Positions 1-12,259 of a stretch of 60,000 bases of DNA are shown piece by piece. Below the pieces are notes generated by a model. It was not told the DNA's origin and did not search any database. It saw only the letters and a program-made list of their open reading frames with translations. Source of the stretch: Polytrichum commune. Taxonomy: Eukaryota > Streptophyta > Polytrichopsida > Polytrichales > Polytrichaceae. Position numbers and translations under genes: made by a program. The DNA is taken from assembly GCA_950295325.1 (NCBI GenBank), contig OX485803.1, forward strand, positions 66,357,554-66,417,553, written 5' to 3'. Numbering within the stretch: the first letter of the stretch is position 1; every line of letters begins with the position of its first letter.

Positions 1-9
1 TTAGCAAGT

Positions 10-440
10 TCATCCTTATCAACATAACATTATTAAACAAATCTGCATTCGTTCATTTATGTGGGCCCCGAGAATATAACCATGATACACATTGAACCTC
101 GAACTTTCAATTTTAATCCTTGAGTGGTCCCGTAATAACATTACTAACAGTCTCAAGAGTGAGTCACCACCCAAATTGGAGTTATGCTCCACATAACTTA
201 TCATTATGTATGTTAAGCTACAATGTTAGTATGTGGTATTTCTCGGGTCCCGGGCACAAGTTTTAGACTATGCATTTTTCCAATTGCACCACTGACAGGA
301 GAGAATTAACAAGGAAGAAACCCTAACACAATGGATAGTGGATGAAAATATTATAGTAAAATTGGAGAGAGGGAAATTCACTGCATATGAACGTACTTCT
401 CATTCATCCAATATGAAAGCCCTGAAATAGTATGCAACCG
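10..440. repeat. Dispersed repeat L, copy 1
   Basis: This stretch shares a recognisable series of phrases with 3500-3770 and 39870-40120. Shared parts include 'ataacattattaaa', 'tgtggg(g)ccc', an 'agagagggaa' purine run, and 'cattcatcca' followed by 'aaagcc'. The copies are diverged and partial, and I see no clear terminal repeats or coding capacity. It may be the remains of an old transposon. No gene is visible between 1 and 484. Confidence 0.5.
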
Positions 441-484
441 ACTCATATGTTACTTTTTTAAAAGTTGAAATGACACCGGAATTA

Positions 485-1526
485 TATCCCCTCCCCACCT
501 GACTAAACCAAATAACCAAAGTCTTTCCTAAAAACCCGGTAAAGTTCCTTTGGTTACAGTGGACTCAGGCATCCGGCTATCCCAATGCACCTACAAGAAC
601 TTGCTCCGGAGATTTTCAAGTAGGTTTTCGTTAAGTGGTTTTCACACATGTTCGTGGTTTTATCTACCAAGCAATGAATGTTGGGTAGTTTTTGTCCCAT
701 CCCCAAATGCTTTACTACTCATCTATCTTATGCCCCCTACCCACTTGACATTAGCTAAGCCTAAAAGTGGGTTCTTAAAAATGAGCGTTCACACCATCGA
801 CATTATCTAGTGCCGAGCCTAGTTGGCAAATGATGTGGCATGGTTTAAAAGTGGAGGTTTTAAGCTAAAACTACCGACCCTCCCATCGGTACCTAGACAC
901 GAGGCAAGAATGTAGGACCTCTAAAAGTGTTGCCTCCCGCTCTTGTGATTGGTTGCTTTTAGTCTTAGCTATGAGGGCACGAAGAGCTTCATTAACAAAA
1001 ACCGATGGTAAGTATCAAGGCATTTGGGGATGGGACAAAAACTATCCAACATTTCATTGGTTGGTAGATAAAACAATGAACATGTGTGAAAGCTACTTAA
1101 CTAACACCTACTTGAAAATCTCCAAAGCAAGTTCTTGTAGGTGCATTGGGATAGCCGGACGTGTCCACTATAACCAAGGGAGCTTTACCCGGGTTTTAGG
1201 GAAGTCTTTGGTTATTTGCTAATGTCAAGTGGGGAGGGGGCATTATCATTGGTTTTTGTTAATGAAGCTCCTCGTGCCCTCATAGGCTAAGACTAAAAAG
1301 CAACCAATAACAAGGGCGGGAGGCGTTACTTTTAAAGGTCCTACATTCTTGCCTCATGTCTAGGTACTGATATGGGGGGGGGGTGCTTGAGGCTTAAAAC
1401 CTCCACTTTTAAGCCATGCCACATCATTTGCCAACTAGGCTCGGCACTAGATAATGTCGATGGTGGGGAGGCCGTGTTTTTAGAACCAACTTTTAGGCTT
1501 AGCTAAAGTCAGGTGGGGAGGGGGCA
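485..1526 (-). mobile_element. MITE family E, outer copy split by another E copy
   Basis: The element reads inward from a degraded copy of TGCCCCCTCCCCACCTGACT and ends in its complement GGTGGGGAGGGGGCA. It is flanked by TTA on both sides (482-484 and 1527-1529). Compared with the intact copy at 47916-48444 it lies in reverse orientation and is interrupted at 728-1245 by a second family E element. A 3-bp TTA/TAA duplication with GC-rich ends is typical of PIF/Harbinger-type MITEs; the superfamily assignment is inferred from that alone. There is no coding capacity. Confidence 0.85.
731..1242 (+). mobile_element. MITE family E, inner copy
   Basis: This is a full-length copy of about 512 bp, starting TGCCCCCTACCCACTTGAC and ending GTCAAGTGGGGAGGGGGCA. 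TTA target duplications sit at 728-730 and 1243-1245. It is in the opposite orientation to the family E element it interrupts. Its interior matches 47916-48444 throughout. Short reading frames here are by-products of the repeat. Confidence 0.88.
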
Positions 1527-1529
1527 TTA

Positions 1530-1931
1530 GTTTTGAAGCCCTTGAAGTTTATAGGACGTCAACTTTTATTTATTTATTTATTTTATAATGTTGAGTGGAT
1601 GAGAGTTATGGTCATATATGATACTTCCCTCTCTCTCCCTAGACACCACCAACTCTTTGAGTCAGGCCCACTAACTTTACCCAAGGTGAAAACGCGATCA
1701 ATTATATTATAAGCTTGTCAAAAAAAAAATTCCCTTCTTAAGAAGATTTGACCTCGGAATTAACATTAGAGACCCCCGAACTAGTCTACACAAACACACT
1801 TGAGATGAACAAGCCACAAGTGATATATAGCGACCAGGGTGCTACTAGACCCCTTTACCTCGATGATAGTGGTAGCATGGCGCCTAGCTCAAGAAGTGGA
1901 TGTCTAGTCTTGGCAGTGCAATAGTTGTGCC
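1530..1931. other. Intergenic, no gene seen
   Basis: This is AT-rich DNA between two MITEs. I see no reading frame, RNA gene or repeat end that I can support. Confidence 0.6.
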
Positions 1932-2159
1932 ACACTAAATATGATATGTAGTGTCACTTACTATTTGAAATCACGCAACGATATAATTTTTTTTATTGTA
2001 AATCTCATTTTTTATCAACAAAAGTCGAATTGGTTGTTTGGACATTATAAAACAATAACATCTCTACTTGATAAAAATTTACATGTAAGATGACAGTAAA
2101 ATGGTATAGGAATGTGTAACTCCGAACAATAAGTGACACTAAATATCACATATAGTGTA
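1932..2159. mobile_element. MITE family F, copy 1
   Basis: The ends are inverted copies of ACACTAAATATGATAT..AGTGTCACTTA. Each end also carries its own small palindrome (ACTAAATAT..ATATTTAGT). The centre is a variable AT-rich stretch with 'ttggttgtttggaca'. The same design recurs near 14.1, 22.8, 39.2, 39.5 and 50.9 kb. The terminal CACTA..TAGTG resembles CACTA elements, but the palindromic ends make the target duplication ambiguous, so I leave the superfamily open. Confidence 0.75.
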
Positions 2160-2385
2160 GTTCGTGGGGTGAAAGTAATTCTCCTTCTGTGTGCTATGAA
2201 AATTGTTCATTTGCATTGACAAAATAATAATAATAATTAGGGAATGGCACTTCACGAGGGTATCGTGTCCAAGGTTAAGTATAAATTTGGCATCCTTTCA
2301 ATTCCAAAAGACTTGTTAGCTTGAATTTGACTAAACCGTGTCAGTATCGAATACTACAATAACATTACTAAGTGACCACTATTCA

Positions 2386-2884
2386 GGGCCACTTCACAGA
2401 CGAGACTGAGAGCCCGTGACCATTCCACTTCAAGCACTCTCATTGGTGGAAAAGGCGGAGCCCGTTCAAGTTCACTTCACACTATGCTTGAGGGACCAAC
2501 GGAGTAAGTGAATGCGAGATGGATGTGAAGTTTACATGGATTCCTACATGGCATCAAACGGATCATGTTTTATGCTCACTTGGACTATTTTCAAAAACCA
2601 CCTCTTCGAGGTGGGCCTAACACAAATCCGAATGACCATGGCACTCCGAATGCTCACAGCCATTGACCTATTCTATTTTATCAAGTGTGAGGATGTTGCA
2701 TGTATAGAAAGACATTTAAATGGCATTTGGTTGAGGGCCCAGTTACATATGACTTCACACTATGCTTGAGGGCCGGTGACCACACTAAATGATTTTGGAA
2801 GTGTCTTGAAATGACCTTGGACACTTCCTTTTGGGCTCTCACAATTTCATGGTCACGGCTCTTGGCTCGTGTGTGAAGTGGCCC
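2386..2884 (+). mobile_element. MITE family A, copy 1
   Basis: It starts GGGCCACTTCACAGACGAG and ends CTCGTGTGTGAAGTGGCCC, with TCA at 2383-2385 and 2885-2887. The inverted ends extend inward through 'gtgacc' / 'ggtcac'. Related copies are at 7512, 13201, 22995 and 30516. The short translations inside are not genes. The ends fit Tourist-like PIF/Harbinger MITEs. Confidence 0.85.
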
Positions 2885-2989
2885 TCAATCTCTTTTATAA
2901 TCCTAGTACGTAGAATCTCTGGACAAACACCATAGCGCTATAGTGTCCATTTGACTTTTGACCAATACTCATTGGATGCGTAGTTCGCC

Positions 2990-3397
2990 CGGGGAGTGCA
3001 CTTAAAGTTAAGATTAGGAATACACGTGAGTGCGTTTTAATGGCATACCCCCTACAATACTTGGCCTTAAAATAGTTTTTAAATTAAGAATTTTAAGTGC
3101 CAAATCATTACGTATATATCTATCACTTGGTATAAATTTCAGGACGAAAAGTTTTTAAAAAATATTTAAAAAATGATAGAAGTTTGAACTAAAATGCGTT
3201 GTTTTTTGCTTCAAAAATCAGTTTAAAAATATTTACAATTGATTATTTTTTGAAATTTATACAACAAGAACTTTAGATTGTGTTTAACAACTTCATTTTT
3301 TTTTTACAATTTTAAGATGATTTTTTAGTACATACATAGGGGGGTCAAAAGTACGCACTCACGTGATTCCTAGTCTTAACTTTAAGTGCACTCCCCG
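2990..3397. mobile_element. Inverted-repeat element J
   Basis: Arms of about 50 bp face each other: GGGGAGTGCACTTAAAGTTA at the left and its near-complement TAACTTTAAGTGCACTCCCC at the right, continuing through 'cacgtgagtgcg' / 'cgcactcacgtg'. The interior is AT-rich and non-coding. I could not define a target duplication with confidence. Confidence 0.75.
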
Positions 3398-3499
3398 AGG
3401 TACTTCGTGAATAGTATTAAACCAAACACCTCAGCCTATCGAGAATATTCCTTTGAGATTGTGGAATCCTTGACGATTTTGAATTTTAGGTCACGCAGA

Positions 3500-3770
3500 G
3501 CAAGAATAACATGATGCATAACATTATTAAATCATGTGCGTTCCTTCATGTGGGGCCCTAACACGAGCTCGGGCTACTATATACGTCCAAGTGGATGAAG
3601 GTGTTATAGTAAAAACAAACCTCCCATCTGTGAGTCACATATCTAACCAAGTAATGTGATTCAAGATAGTGAAACATTGCAGAGAGAGGGAATTATCGTA
3701 TACGAGCATACCTCTTATTCATCCGACATAAAAAGCCATGAAATGGTATGCAACCCAAAGGTAACTTATT
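3500..3770. repeat. Dispersed repeat L, copy 2
   Basis: It shares the phrase order of copy 1: 'ataacattattaaa', 'tgtggggccc', 'agagagagggaatta', 'attcatccgacataaaaagcc'. It is diverged and non-coding. Confidence 0.5.
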
Positions 3771-5090
3771 TTGGTTACTTTGACACTTAATTAGATTAAA
3801 GACCACAAATTAGTCTAGCTACTCGAGATCATTTGAGATAAACCGGCACCAAAACCTATAGGGGATCAAGTTTTTTGTTGGATGGATGAAGGGTACGCTT
3901 GTATACAATAATTCCCTCTCTTTGCACATTGCATCGAAATTGCAATAAGTAGGTTGGAAGGACACGAAGGAAGCTTTGGAACATGTATTTGAACATGTTT
4001 GTACAAACACAAGAACTGACAAAGCTTAACCCTTAACACTTCCAACATGTTCATACTAATTGTGTATTCTCACTTTACATTGGAGAATATGAGATCTTCA
4101 TTAGACTCTTTCCAAGTTATTTCGTGTCCAAATGTCAAGAAAAATAACATTCGAAGACAACAAGCTATTGCTATTGTATAGTTTCACAATATTGCATGCA
4201 TCAAAGGCCCAAATTGGGGCTCCAAAAGCGTTTAGGAGTTAAAGTACCTACTTTACATCCTCATTCGTTTCATGACCACCTACTTAAGCTAATTCATTTT
4301 GTTGCATTGAAAGAGGCGTGGCACCAATACTGGATGATTGCCCAGAGCTTTTGCCCTACCGGGATCTAGAAAACCATGTTTTCTTGCAATGAATGGGGAG
4401 AATCGGCAACTAGGTACACCTTGTGTTTCAATTAGTGGGGATTAGTACTAGTATTTATGTAGTGCAATATCTTCCAACTCCTAGAGGGTAATAGCACAAA
4501 TAGACATTACTAGGATATGAATCTTAGGCAATTGTCTTGCATCAGGAAAGAATAATGCAAATCCACCATCATGACAGATTTTCCAGTGACGTTGGACAAT
4601 TACCCATGACTGGTATTCTTGTAGTGAGATAGTATGCATTTCAGAGAAGTTAAAAGAATTTTGATGATAGAATATCAAGTTTTTGTGTGAGGTTGTAGCA
4701 TTGTATACTTCCAAATGATAATCACTAACTCATTGAAATAAATGGCGTAGTTACAAGCTGACTGATTGATATGGCCTAAACACTGATTCAAGTTTCAGAT
4801 CTTCAGGGGGAAAACCGACCATTTAAGAGGACTTGCAACAAATATTCTCTACTTTTCTCAAGGCATGATCAATAATCTACTCCAAACAATCAATTAGCTT
4901 TGAAAAACTTGTTGACCAGTTGTCTCCAAATTCTTTCCATTGTGTTGTTTCAAGCAATTGAGTGCACAACAATAAATATCTAGTTTGGATGCGCTTGAGA
5001 TCAACGCATGTCAGAACCAACTTCATTAGAATCATCTTGATCCTGAGTCGTGTAAAAAAGAGAACTCACATGGATGACATTACACTACAC
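3771..5090. other. Intergenic, no gene seen
   Basis: Only short overlapping frames on the minus strand occur here, without splice logic or family resemblance. Around 3860-3930 there is weak similarity to 40470-40540 ('gttggat..atga..ggtacg.ttgtata'), probably an extension of repeat L. Confidence 0.5.
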
Positions 5091-5755
5091 CAGAGTTCGG
5101 GAAGTTTTTGAAGCCTTAGTGGCTAATTGCCGGTAGTTGCTACGAAGGGTCGGATTTTTTTCAATTTACATCGGCAAGAGCCAGGCTTTTGTAAAATCAA
5201 TCCGCCAATTGCCTATAGTTTCATATTTTCATTGGCCAATATCCGATTAAATGGAATTCATATCGGCACTAATTGTTTAAAAAATGTATGAAAAGTTATT
5301 AGAAATCATTTCTTAGTACAAAATCTTGAATAAGTGAAAAGAATGGCATGTTCAAAACTTTAAATTTGAAGAGTTAATATCCTTGGCAGGAATTGAACCT
5401 AGCAATGCCTTCACCGCTTGAAGGCCAAGGGTCCCCCAATTCTTCATAGAAGCAATTGGATTTGGTCATGGAAAGGTTGCATAATTCAAAAAGTTTAAGG
5501 TTTAGCGTACTTCCTCAAGTGCATCATCAAATGCCCTAGACAAATAGCGCTCTGGATGCTTCCGGTTGAAATCCAGTAACTCACAAGAAGAATCGGCTAC
5601 ATTTCCGGGACATTTTCTGGTCCATCGGCTAATTGCCGGAGGATTGAAATTATAGTCGGATTGCCATCCGATGATTGGAAATTTGGACCGGCCATGAGGG
5701 GAAATCCATCGGCTGATGATGAACTAGCCGTCGGTTCTCCCCGAACATAGCACTA
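5091..5755. mobile_element. Putative inverted-repeat element H
   Basis: The left edge reads CAGAGTTCGGGAAG and the right edge CTCCCCGAACATAG, which are imperfect inverted copies. The subterminal phrase GGCTAATTGCCGG occurs near both ends in the same direction, and 'atcggct' recurs several times. A GGTTCAATTCC box (the complement of 5386-5396) resembles a Pol III B box, but no matching A box was found. Boundaries are approximate. Confidence 0.45.
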
Positions 5756-7212
5756 CACATAGGATTCAATGTAGCCCACACTGTTCATCATTGACCCACG
5801 ATAATAATCTTGCAATCACTAGGTGACAATAGTAGAAGGTGGCATGAGAATCTTGTTGCAAAGATAGACATGTGTTGTTCGGATATGTTTCTCTCTACGC
5901 CCACTTTTCATACACTATGAAACATGCAATTAGAACGAGATGATTAGACGATTCAATCATGCCCGTAGCCATTTGTCTCATAATTTTTGGAGCTCATACA
6001 AATATCTTATTCAATATCAAAGTGAAGATTCTCGTGCTCATTAAGTGATCATATAGGTCTCTCCATTTATGTTGACTATTGAGCCTACAATGGTTTATCA
6101 TATTTGGCGCACACAATCCAATCCCTTTGACAACACATGTCTTTCTGGTGTCCGTTCTTAAATCCCCACCTAACAACATACTACTCAAATATAGGTATAG
6201 GTGTCTAAGTTACTGCTGCGTTGGATTTAGGCACATCTATCTCACATGACAAGTCATGGAGACAACTCAGATTAACATTGATGCCACACATGAATTTGAT
6301 GCCACACTAATTCAGGTTAGCCGTGTACCTGGTAACAACCCAGCTAGGATTGCCCTGTCAGTATCTAGTAGCACTTCGGCTTGTGGGTTGCATTAAAATT
6401 GTCGATTTCAATGCAGGGGGGACTTGGAAGGGACCCTGCAGTATCATTTGCCAACCCTCTCTTTCATGTCTCACTGGCATAAAATTCTCTACTTACCAGC
6501 TTTCCCACATATTGCGATGGATGAACCAACAACGTGCACAACTTCACATATCCTTACACTGTACAAAGAGTACGTATTCTTCATATGAGAATAGACAGGC
6601 AGTGTTCCAACAACATTCCAACACAATGTGTCTTTCACTAATTGCTTTGCTGAGCAATCCGAGCAATCTAAGTTGACACCTATGGGTTTTTGGGAGAAAA
6701 GGATCAACCTTCTCTGCAGCTAAAAATATGTGCAAAGAATGACTGCACATGTGCTTCTCAATCACAAAGCCATTCCATAACATAGCTTATCAACTCCAAG
6801 GCGATCCTGCATTATGGCAAAAACCACAATAACATCCAATTTACTCATCATTTGTTGTTTAAGATCCCTTTGAAGTACAGTGCCATTTTCGATTCATGCA
6901 ACAATGATCTGCCCATAGACTTCTGTAAAGTGTCAAGGTCCTCTCAACATTTGAACATGTACTTAACCGAGGCAGGTTTGTAGCCAGCCTCTCACAATAA
7001 CCATATCTTGGATACCAGTTATGCTAACATCTGATAGCATGTGATGTTTGGACATAATATCGAGCACAGCCTGATTGGTCACATCCAGCAATTTACACGT
7101 CCCCATGTGTAGTGGAATATTGTAACATATGTACAGCAAGCAGCCTTGAGGAATGATGAGAAGAGAGGGCATGCAACCATTAACCGACTTTGGAAAGCTG
7201 CAGGAGATTTGA
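5756..7212. other. Intergenic, 3' flank of the folate-receptor-like gene
   Basis: Several overlapping short frames occur on both strands, none with splice sites or a recognisable family. The last few hundred bases before 7213 are likely the 3' UTR of the minus-strand gene that ends there. Confidence 0.5.
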
Positions 7213-10200
7213 TCAGCTAGAAGTTGAAAGATCGAGTTTCTTGTTTGCTCGTTCGCTGATGGATTTCAACATCAACATCCTTCCCTCCCTCTGCATTCTG
7301 ATTTCCTGTGCTTGTTCGACCAATGCATTTCGTTTTCTCCTTGCGGTTATGTTTCTGCATCTGTCAATAAACAGAAGAGCTACATTAAAAAAAGAGCCTG
7401 AATCAGCTTACTTTTGGACAAATTCTTGACAATGTCTGTTAATATTCTTTTCTCAATTTCAACCTTGAATATACCAACATGCGAATTGTACATCTCAAAT
7501 GAAATGAGTCAGGGGCATGTTACACTAACGCTTGAGGGCTCTTGACCATTGAAATCTAAAATCTCATTGGTGGAAAATAATGAGACCCACTTTACTTTAC
7601 ACTACAGCTTGAGGGCCTAAGGGACCAAGGAAGTTTGAAAACCCTGCATGGAGTCCTACATGGCATGCAATGGATGAAGTTTCATGGTCTACCGAATTTG
7701 CATCAAATCCACCTCTAAGAGGTGGGTCTAACACAAAAACAGGAGACCATGATGCTTCAAAATCTCCCAACCCTTGATTTATATATCCTATTGTGTAAAA
7801 GGGCCCACATGAATAGGATGGTAATGAAATAACATTCAGATGCGAGCCTGGTTGCGCATGTCTTTGCACTACACTGGGAGGGCCATGATCACACAAATTT
7901 CAAGTTCAATTTCCCATGGTACGGCCTTCAGATGAGTTTCAAGGGCACTCACAATTTAATGGTCATGACCCTTGGCTATAATGTAAAGTGGACCTTATTC
8001 TTTCCCCCAAATACAATAAAAATTTGACCTGGAGGAAACAATTACCTCAACAGTGTAGCCCCGGTAATCAGGACAAGCGCAACAAATGCCCACAATACCA
8101 TCTCTGGAACTCCATAAGAGTCTACCCAGTCACTAATCACATGCAGTAATGAGATGCGACGCTGCTCCTGTGAGCTCAAGATGCTGAATGTCTCAGCTCC
8201 CCCCTTGTAGCAAAATCTTTCAGCTCCATTTTGAAGTTTCATGTCCACTAATTCAACTTCAAAGCCAGCTAATCGGCAGAAACCAGAGCTGTTAGAAGCC
8301 CATTCCCGTCCCTGAGCACACACGACATCCTTGGGTCCACAGGGTACCAGGACCTGCACCTTACAAGAAGAAAAATTAATATAAACATACCACTTCATGA
8401 GAAACCATACCTCCTACAGGAACAAAAACATGTCTTTCCTGGTGTTCACATGATTTATGAGGATTTCCAACCAGAATGAACTTCCTATGGCCTACTAATC
8501 AAAGACTGCTCCAAACATATCATCATTTCTACTATACCATTTTATTCTGCATTCATGTAATTTGGGTACAAAAAATGCTTGTTCTGTGAACTTAATCCTT
8601 CTGGCCTACATATCATTATTATTGTCTCTAAGACTTAAACCTACTTATTTTACAACGCTTTGCAGTAAGGTTTCACATGCCCTTGAGATTGAGTGAAGAG
8701 TAGAGAGCCATGCAGTTGACCCTGAATGTCCTGAGATGGGCTTCAATATTTGATGCATGAATGAGATATTGGCCGAGAATTGTAACTTTAATGTACAGCT
8801 CCTTTCCATTTTTCACACAAACTAATGCAGCAGCCATCACCACATCAGCCCCTTCATATAAGAACTTTAGCTATATGTACTCAGCTTGAGGCCGGACCAC
8901 ACCAGGTGGTAACGCGATGGTAAGTGAGGATTAGAAAATTGGCAACTTGTCCTATGATTGACACCAAAAAGTTACTCGACATCCATTTCCACATGGACAC
9001 TGACATGGCGCATGCTCTGTGTGACAAAGTTTGCTTTGTTTGCCACACCAAGTGGCAAGTCAATGGTAACACAATGTTAGAAAGCAACAAACATACAGTT
9101 TGTCCGCACCTAATGTTGGAGTTACCATCAAATCTTATGTGGTATATGACGTGTCACTTGATGTTAAGCAAAGCAGTAAGATACTACTCAGTGCTCAGTA
9201 ATCATTGACTTGGACTGTTAGGTTTCATCTTTTAGCTCAACATAAGGTGGTATTTTATGTGTCCAAGAAACCACCAATCTGTCAATGTGGACATAAAAAT
9301 GCTATAATAATGATAGCATAGGTGATAACAATGATAATGCTGATGTGCCATATTCAATTGGTGTGAGGCCCTTAACATTATGGACAGCTAACACTTGGTG
9401 TGGGCAAACCTAAATAAAATCATATGAGAAAAAAAAAACACCACCAATACAAAGTTTAATGTCAATCTACAGGCCAAAATCTGGGTACTTTGTTCTGAGA
9501 AGTTACAATGCTTAGCACATAGGTGCAGAGAAGAACTCACGTTACCTGAGTTGTGGGGTCATTTGCAAAGTATGCCTCTGAGCAGGACTCGTACAGGGAG
9601 CGGCACAAGGAGGAGCAAATGAGGGGTGGCCCCGAGAAGACACCCACTTGTGGATCACAAATTGAGCATTCCACAGCCTCCCAATTTGACACGCAGTCCG
9701 CACTGCCCTCACCATAGATTGCCAACTTTTTTATTGACACTAAAGCAGCATTTGTCTGCTCGGGAGCACAGCATGTGCGCTTGCGGTATGCTCTACATAA
9801 TGTGAGCTCATCCTCCCTCCTGAACACCCTCCTGGGAGGTTTACCCTCCAGTTCGAAACGGGGGAAACGGGCTCCTTGAAATGCACATTTCCCAATCTGT
9901 GCTGCATATCAAAGGTCCAAGAGAGGTTCAGGCAAGCTTCCAGTATGTCAAAGGGGACAAGTATTTGAACAAATGACAGACCAACACATGTCACAGATGT
10001 TGACATTTATGAAATACTTAGCAGTTATGAGATAGGTTTTGGATGCATCACAAACAAATGCAAAGTTCAACCAAAACTTGGTCACGAGGGCATCCTTGAA
10101 GCTTCTGATAGCCCTTTATGCTCACAGTAAAAACTTCGTGAATACAATAGTACACTAAACATCTGGTTTGGTGAGGCCCACACAAAACATCATCGACCCA

Positions 10201-11631
10201 CATGAATTGCCTTGCAATCACTGGGTGGCAACTCGAAAGAGTGTCACACAAGTCACAAAGACCCCTCTAATTAACTTGGCATACCAAATTTAATGCCAGA
10301 CCAAATGAGACATTTACTGCAGTCATCCAGGTTGTATTGAGTGTACAAACAGCTGCAAAATAGATCAAACCTGGGTCACAGCTAAGGCATCCCTTAACTC
10401 TTGTAATAACGCAGCCCTAATATTGCACGGAACACTTAGATTTCTGCAGGTGCCTCGATGAAGAATACTGTCCTCATGAAAGGTGAGAATAGCAGGAAGT
10501 ATCTGTGTAGGTACAAGCTATTGGGACATATGTCTGTTTTCATATAGATTCTTAGTTGGCAGGATATTCCGCTTCTTGAGATCAGAATCACAGTAGGTCC
10601 ATAAGTGCAATTTATGGCTTGCAAGATATGCTCACGAAGTATTGAAGCGTCACCTATTTTACCGATGGCAAAAACAAATTGTCATATCTCTCGACTTTCA
10701 TTGATCTTTGACAGGTTCAAATATTCACAAAAGGGATGCCTCTGATGCTCTTCATCGTGCCGGTGCCTAGTATTAGTGTCAACCAGGCATTTAAAATTGT
10801 GAGACATTTATGATTTACATGTATATGCTCTTCCATAAAAACTTTATTTCTTCGTGCACTAAAATGCGGCATTCTTCACCTTAAGTAACTCTTCACTCGT
10901 TACTCGTCAAAGCAGTGCACCCACCATATTCCCCACTCAGATTGCATTAATGATAGGATCAATTACTGCCCTCAAGCATGCCCGAAAAGAACTTTGATTT
11001 TCATCTCACCACTGAAGTGACCAGTGACTGTTGAGTCAGTGTTGATATAAACCCTTTAGGGTTTAATATCTTTTCAGTGATTCTACATAATCAACATCTA
11101 CCTAATAATTCATTACACATTGATTAAGCTCATAATTCAGCCTTCTAGATCTTGCAAGTATAAAATACAGAAATAAAATATTTAAAAAATGCAACCCTAT
11201 CTTTGGTAAACTGTCATTCAACGTTGTAGTTTGAGGTGATTGAACCAATGTGAAACCAGTGTTGGTATACGAAATCAAGAGGTTTGTGATGTACATTCTG
11301 TGGGCAAGAACTTCATTCAAATCCAAAAGACTTCACAAACCCTAAGTGATGAACCTCCCTCTTACTGTGCAAATTCTTCCAGGCAGACCAATTTTCTCGT
11401 CTTTCCGAACCTCTGGAAATTCACAGTTGAGCTTGAACACTTCATTTACAGACCTAGCAAAAGAACAGAGCAAATTTCTACAACAGAGACAGACAGACCA
11501 GAAAACTTACCCTGAGCAGTAAATGCTGCAGCTCCACCCAACAAGAGTCCGATGATGATGATGATGGCGATGCAAATGGCTTCTCCTCCTCCACTATTGT
11601 TGCTCCTTCCACGTCTCCCCATGGCTCCCAA
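7213..11631 (-). CDS. Folate-receptor-like cysteine-rich membrane protein
   Basis: I reconstruct four exons on the minus strand: 11631-11511, 9901-9546, 8353-8046 and 7360-7213, with phases 1, 0 and 2. All introns are GT..AG, and the product is 310 residues. A short Gly/Arg-rich start is followed by a strongly hydrophobic run (AICIAIIIIIGLLLGGAAAF), a signal peptide or anchor. Exons 2 and 3 carry the Cys-rich domain: LTLCRAYRKRTCC, ECSICDPQVGVFSGPPLIC, SLCRSLYESC and PCGPKDVVCAQG. This pattern matches the plant folate-receptor-like family. Near the C-terminus a membrane span (MVLWAFVALVLITGATLL) precedes a basic tail rich in Arg/Lys. The inferred topology is a luminal or extracellular Cys-rich head with a cytosolic tail. 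Folate binding in plants is not established for this family. A second in-frame Met lies three codons downstream of the chosen start. Intron 3 contains a family A MITE. Confidence 0.9.
7512..7994 (+). mobile_element. MITE family A, copy 2 (intronic)
   Basis: This degraded copy lies in intron 3 of the folate-receptor-like gene. It starts GGGGCATGTTACACTAACG and ends with a diverged GTAAAGTGGACC. TCA precedes it and TTA follows, so the target duplication carries one mismatch. Internal phrases such as 'cttgagggc' and 'ggtctaccgaatttgc' match the copies at 13201 and 22995. Confidence 0.7.
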
Positions 11632-12259
11632 ATTCCATTCCTACTTGAGGAATTCAACTCAGCTAATTCAATGAGGCACAGAGTGCTACTAAAGGAACGA
11701 CTTGAGCAACGGAGATGAGTTGTTGCTGCCTGATACAACTGTTTGGCACAACTGGTGAAGATTGTGGCGAAGACTTTAACTTCCACTGCTCTGAATGTGA
11801 AATTCCTTCCTGTGTTCTTGCGACCCACTCTTTGGGAGACTTAACAGCCTCCTTTCCTTGTGGAAATACATAATTTATTAACTTTGGTTCTACAGGTTTC
11901 TATCAAGATGACTCAGAAAACTAAGCTTATGTCCAATTAGGTTGCCTCTCTTTACCCCTGCTAATTACCTTGAATCAAAGCCAGATTACAAAAACTTACA
12001 ACTTTGTCTATTCATCTGTATACTTCATAATTACAGGGGAGAAATAAATATTGTATTGGGTCACCATTGTAGTAAATATTCAGAAAATAGTGTGGATTGT
12101 CAACATATAGCCTAATTGAAACATATCAGTGTAGGTATTGGATGATGAATAACATGAAGAAAATTATTATTTTCCACCCTAAGAGAATTGGAGGGCCATG
12201 AATGGCAAGGGGCCTATTTTAATGAAAGATAATTGAAACTTCCATCTTTCGCCTGGTAA
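11632..12259. other. 5' flank of the folate-receptor-like gene
   Basis: This contains the likely promoter and 5' UTR of the minus-strand gene. An antisense-phase frame reaching 11828 overlaps exon 1 and is not taken as coding. I could not single out a convincing TATA box. Confidence 0.4.

Noticed and set aside
953-1222. Frame with 'LTNTYLKISKASSCRCIGIAG' also seen at 14.9 kb
   Set aside because: It is a by-product of family E MITE sequence present in every copy.
5380-5440. B-box-like GGTTCAATTCC suggesting a SINE or tRNA
   Set aside because: No A box or cloverleaf could be built around it, and it lies inside putative element H.
11478-11828. 116-codon frame overlapping folate-receptor-like exon 1
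   Set aside because: It runs in a different phase across the true start and first donor, with no family resemblance.
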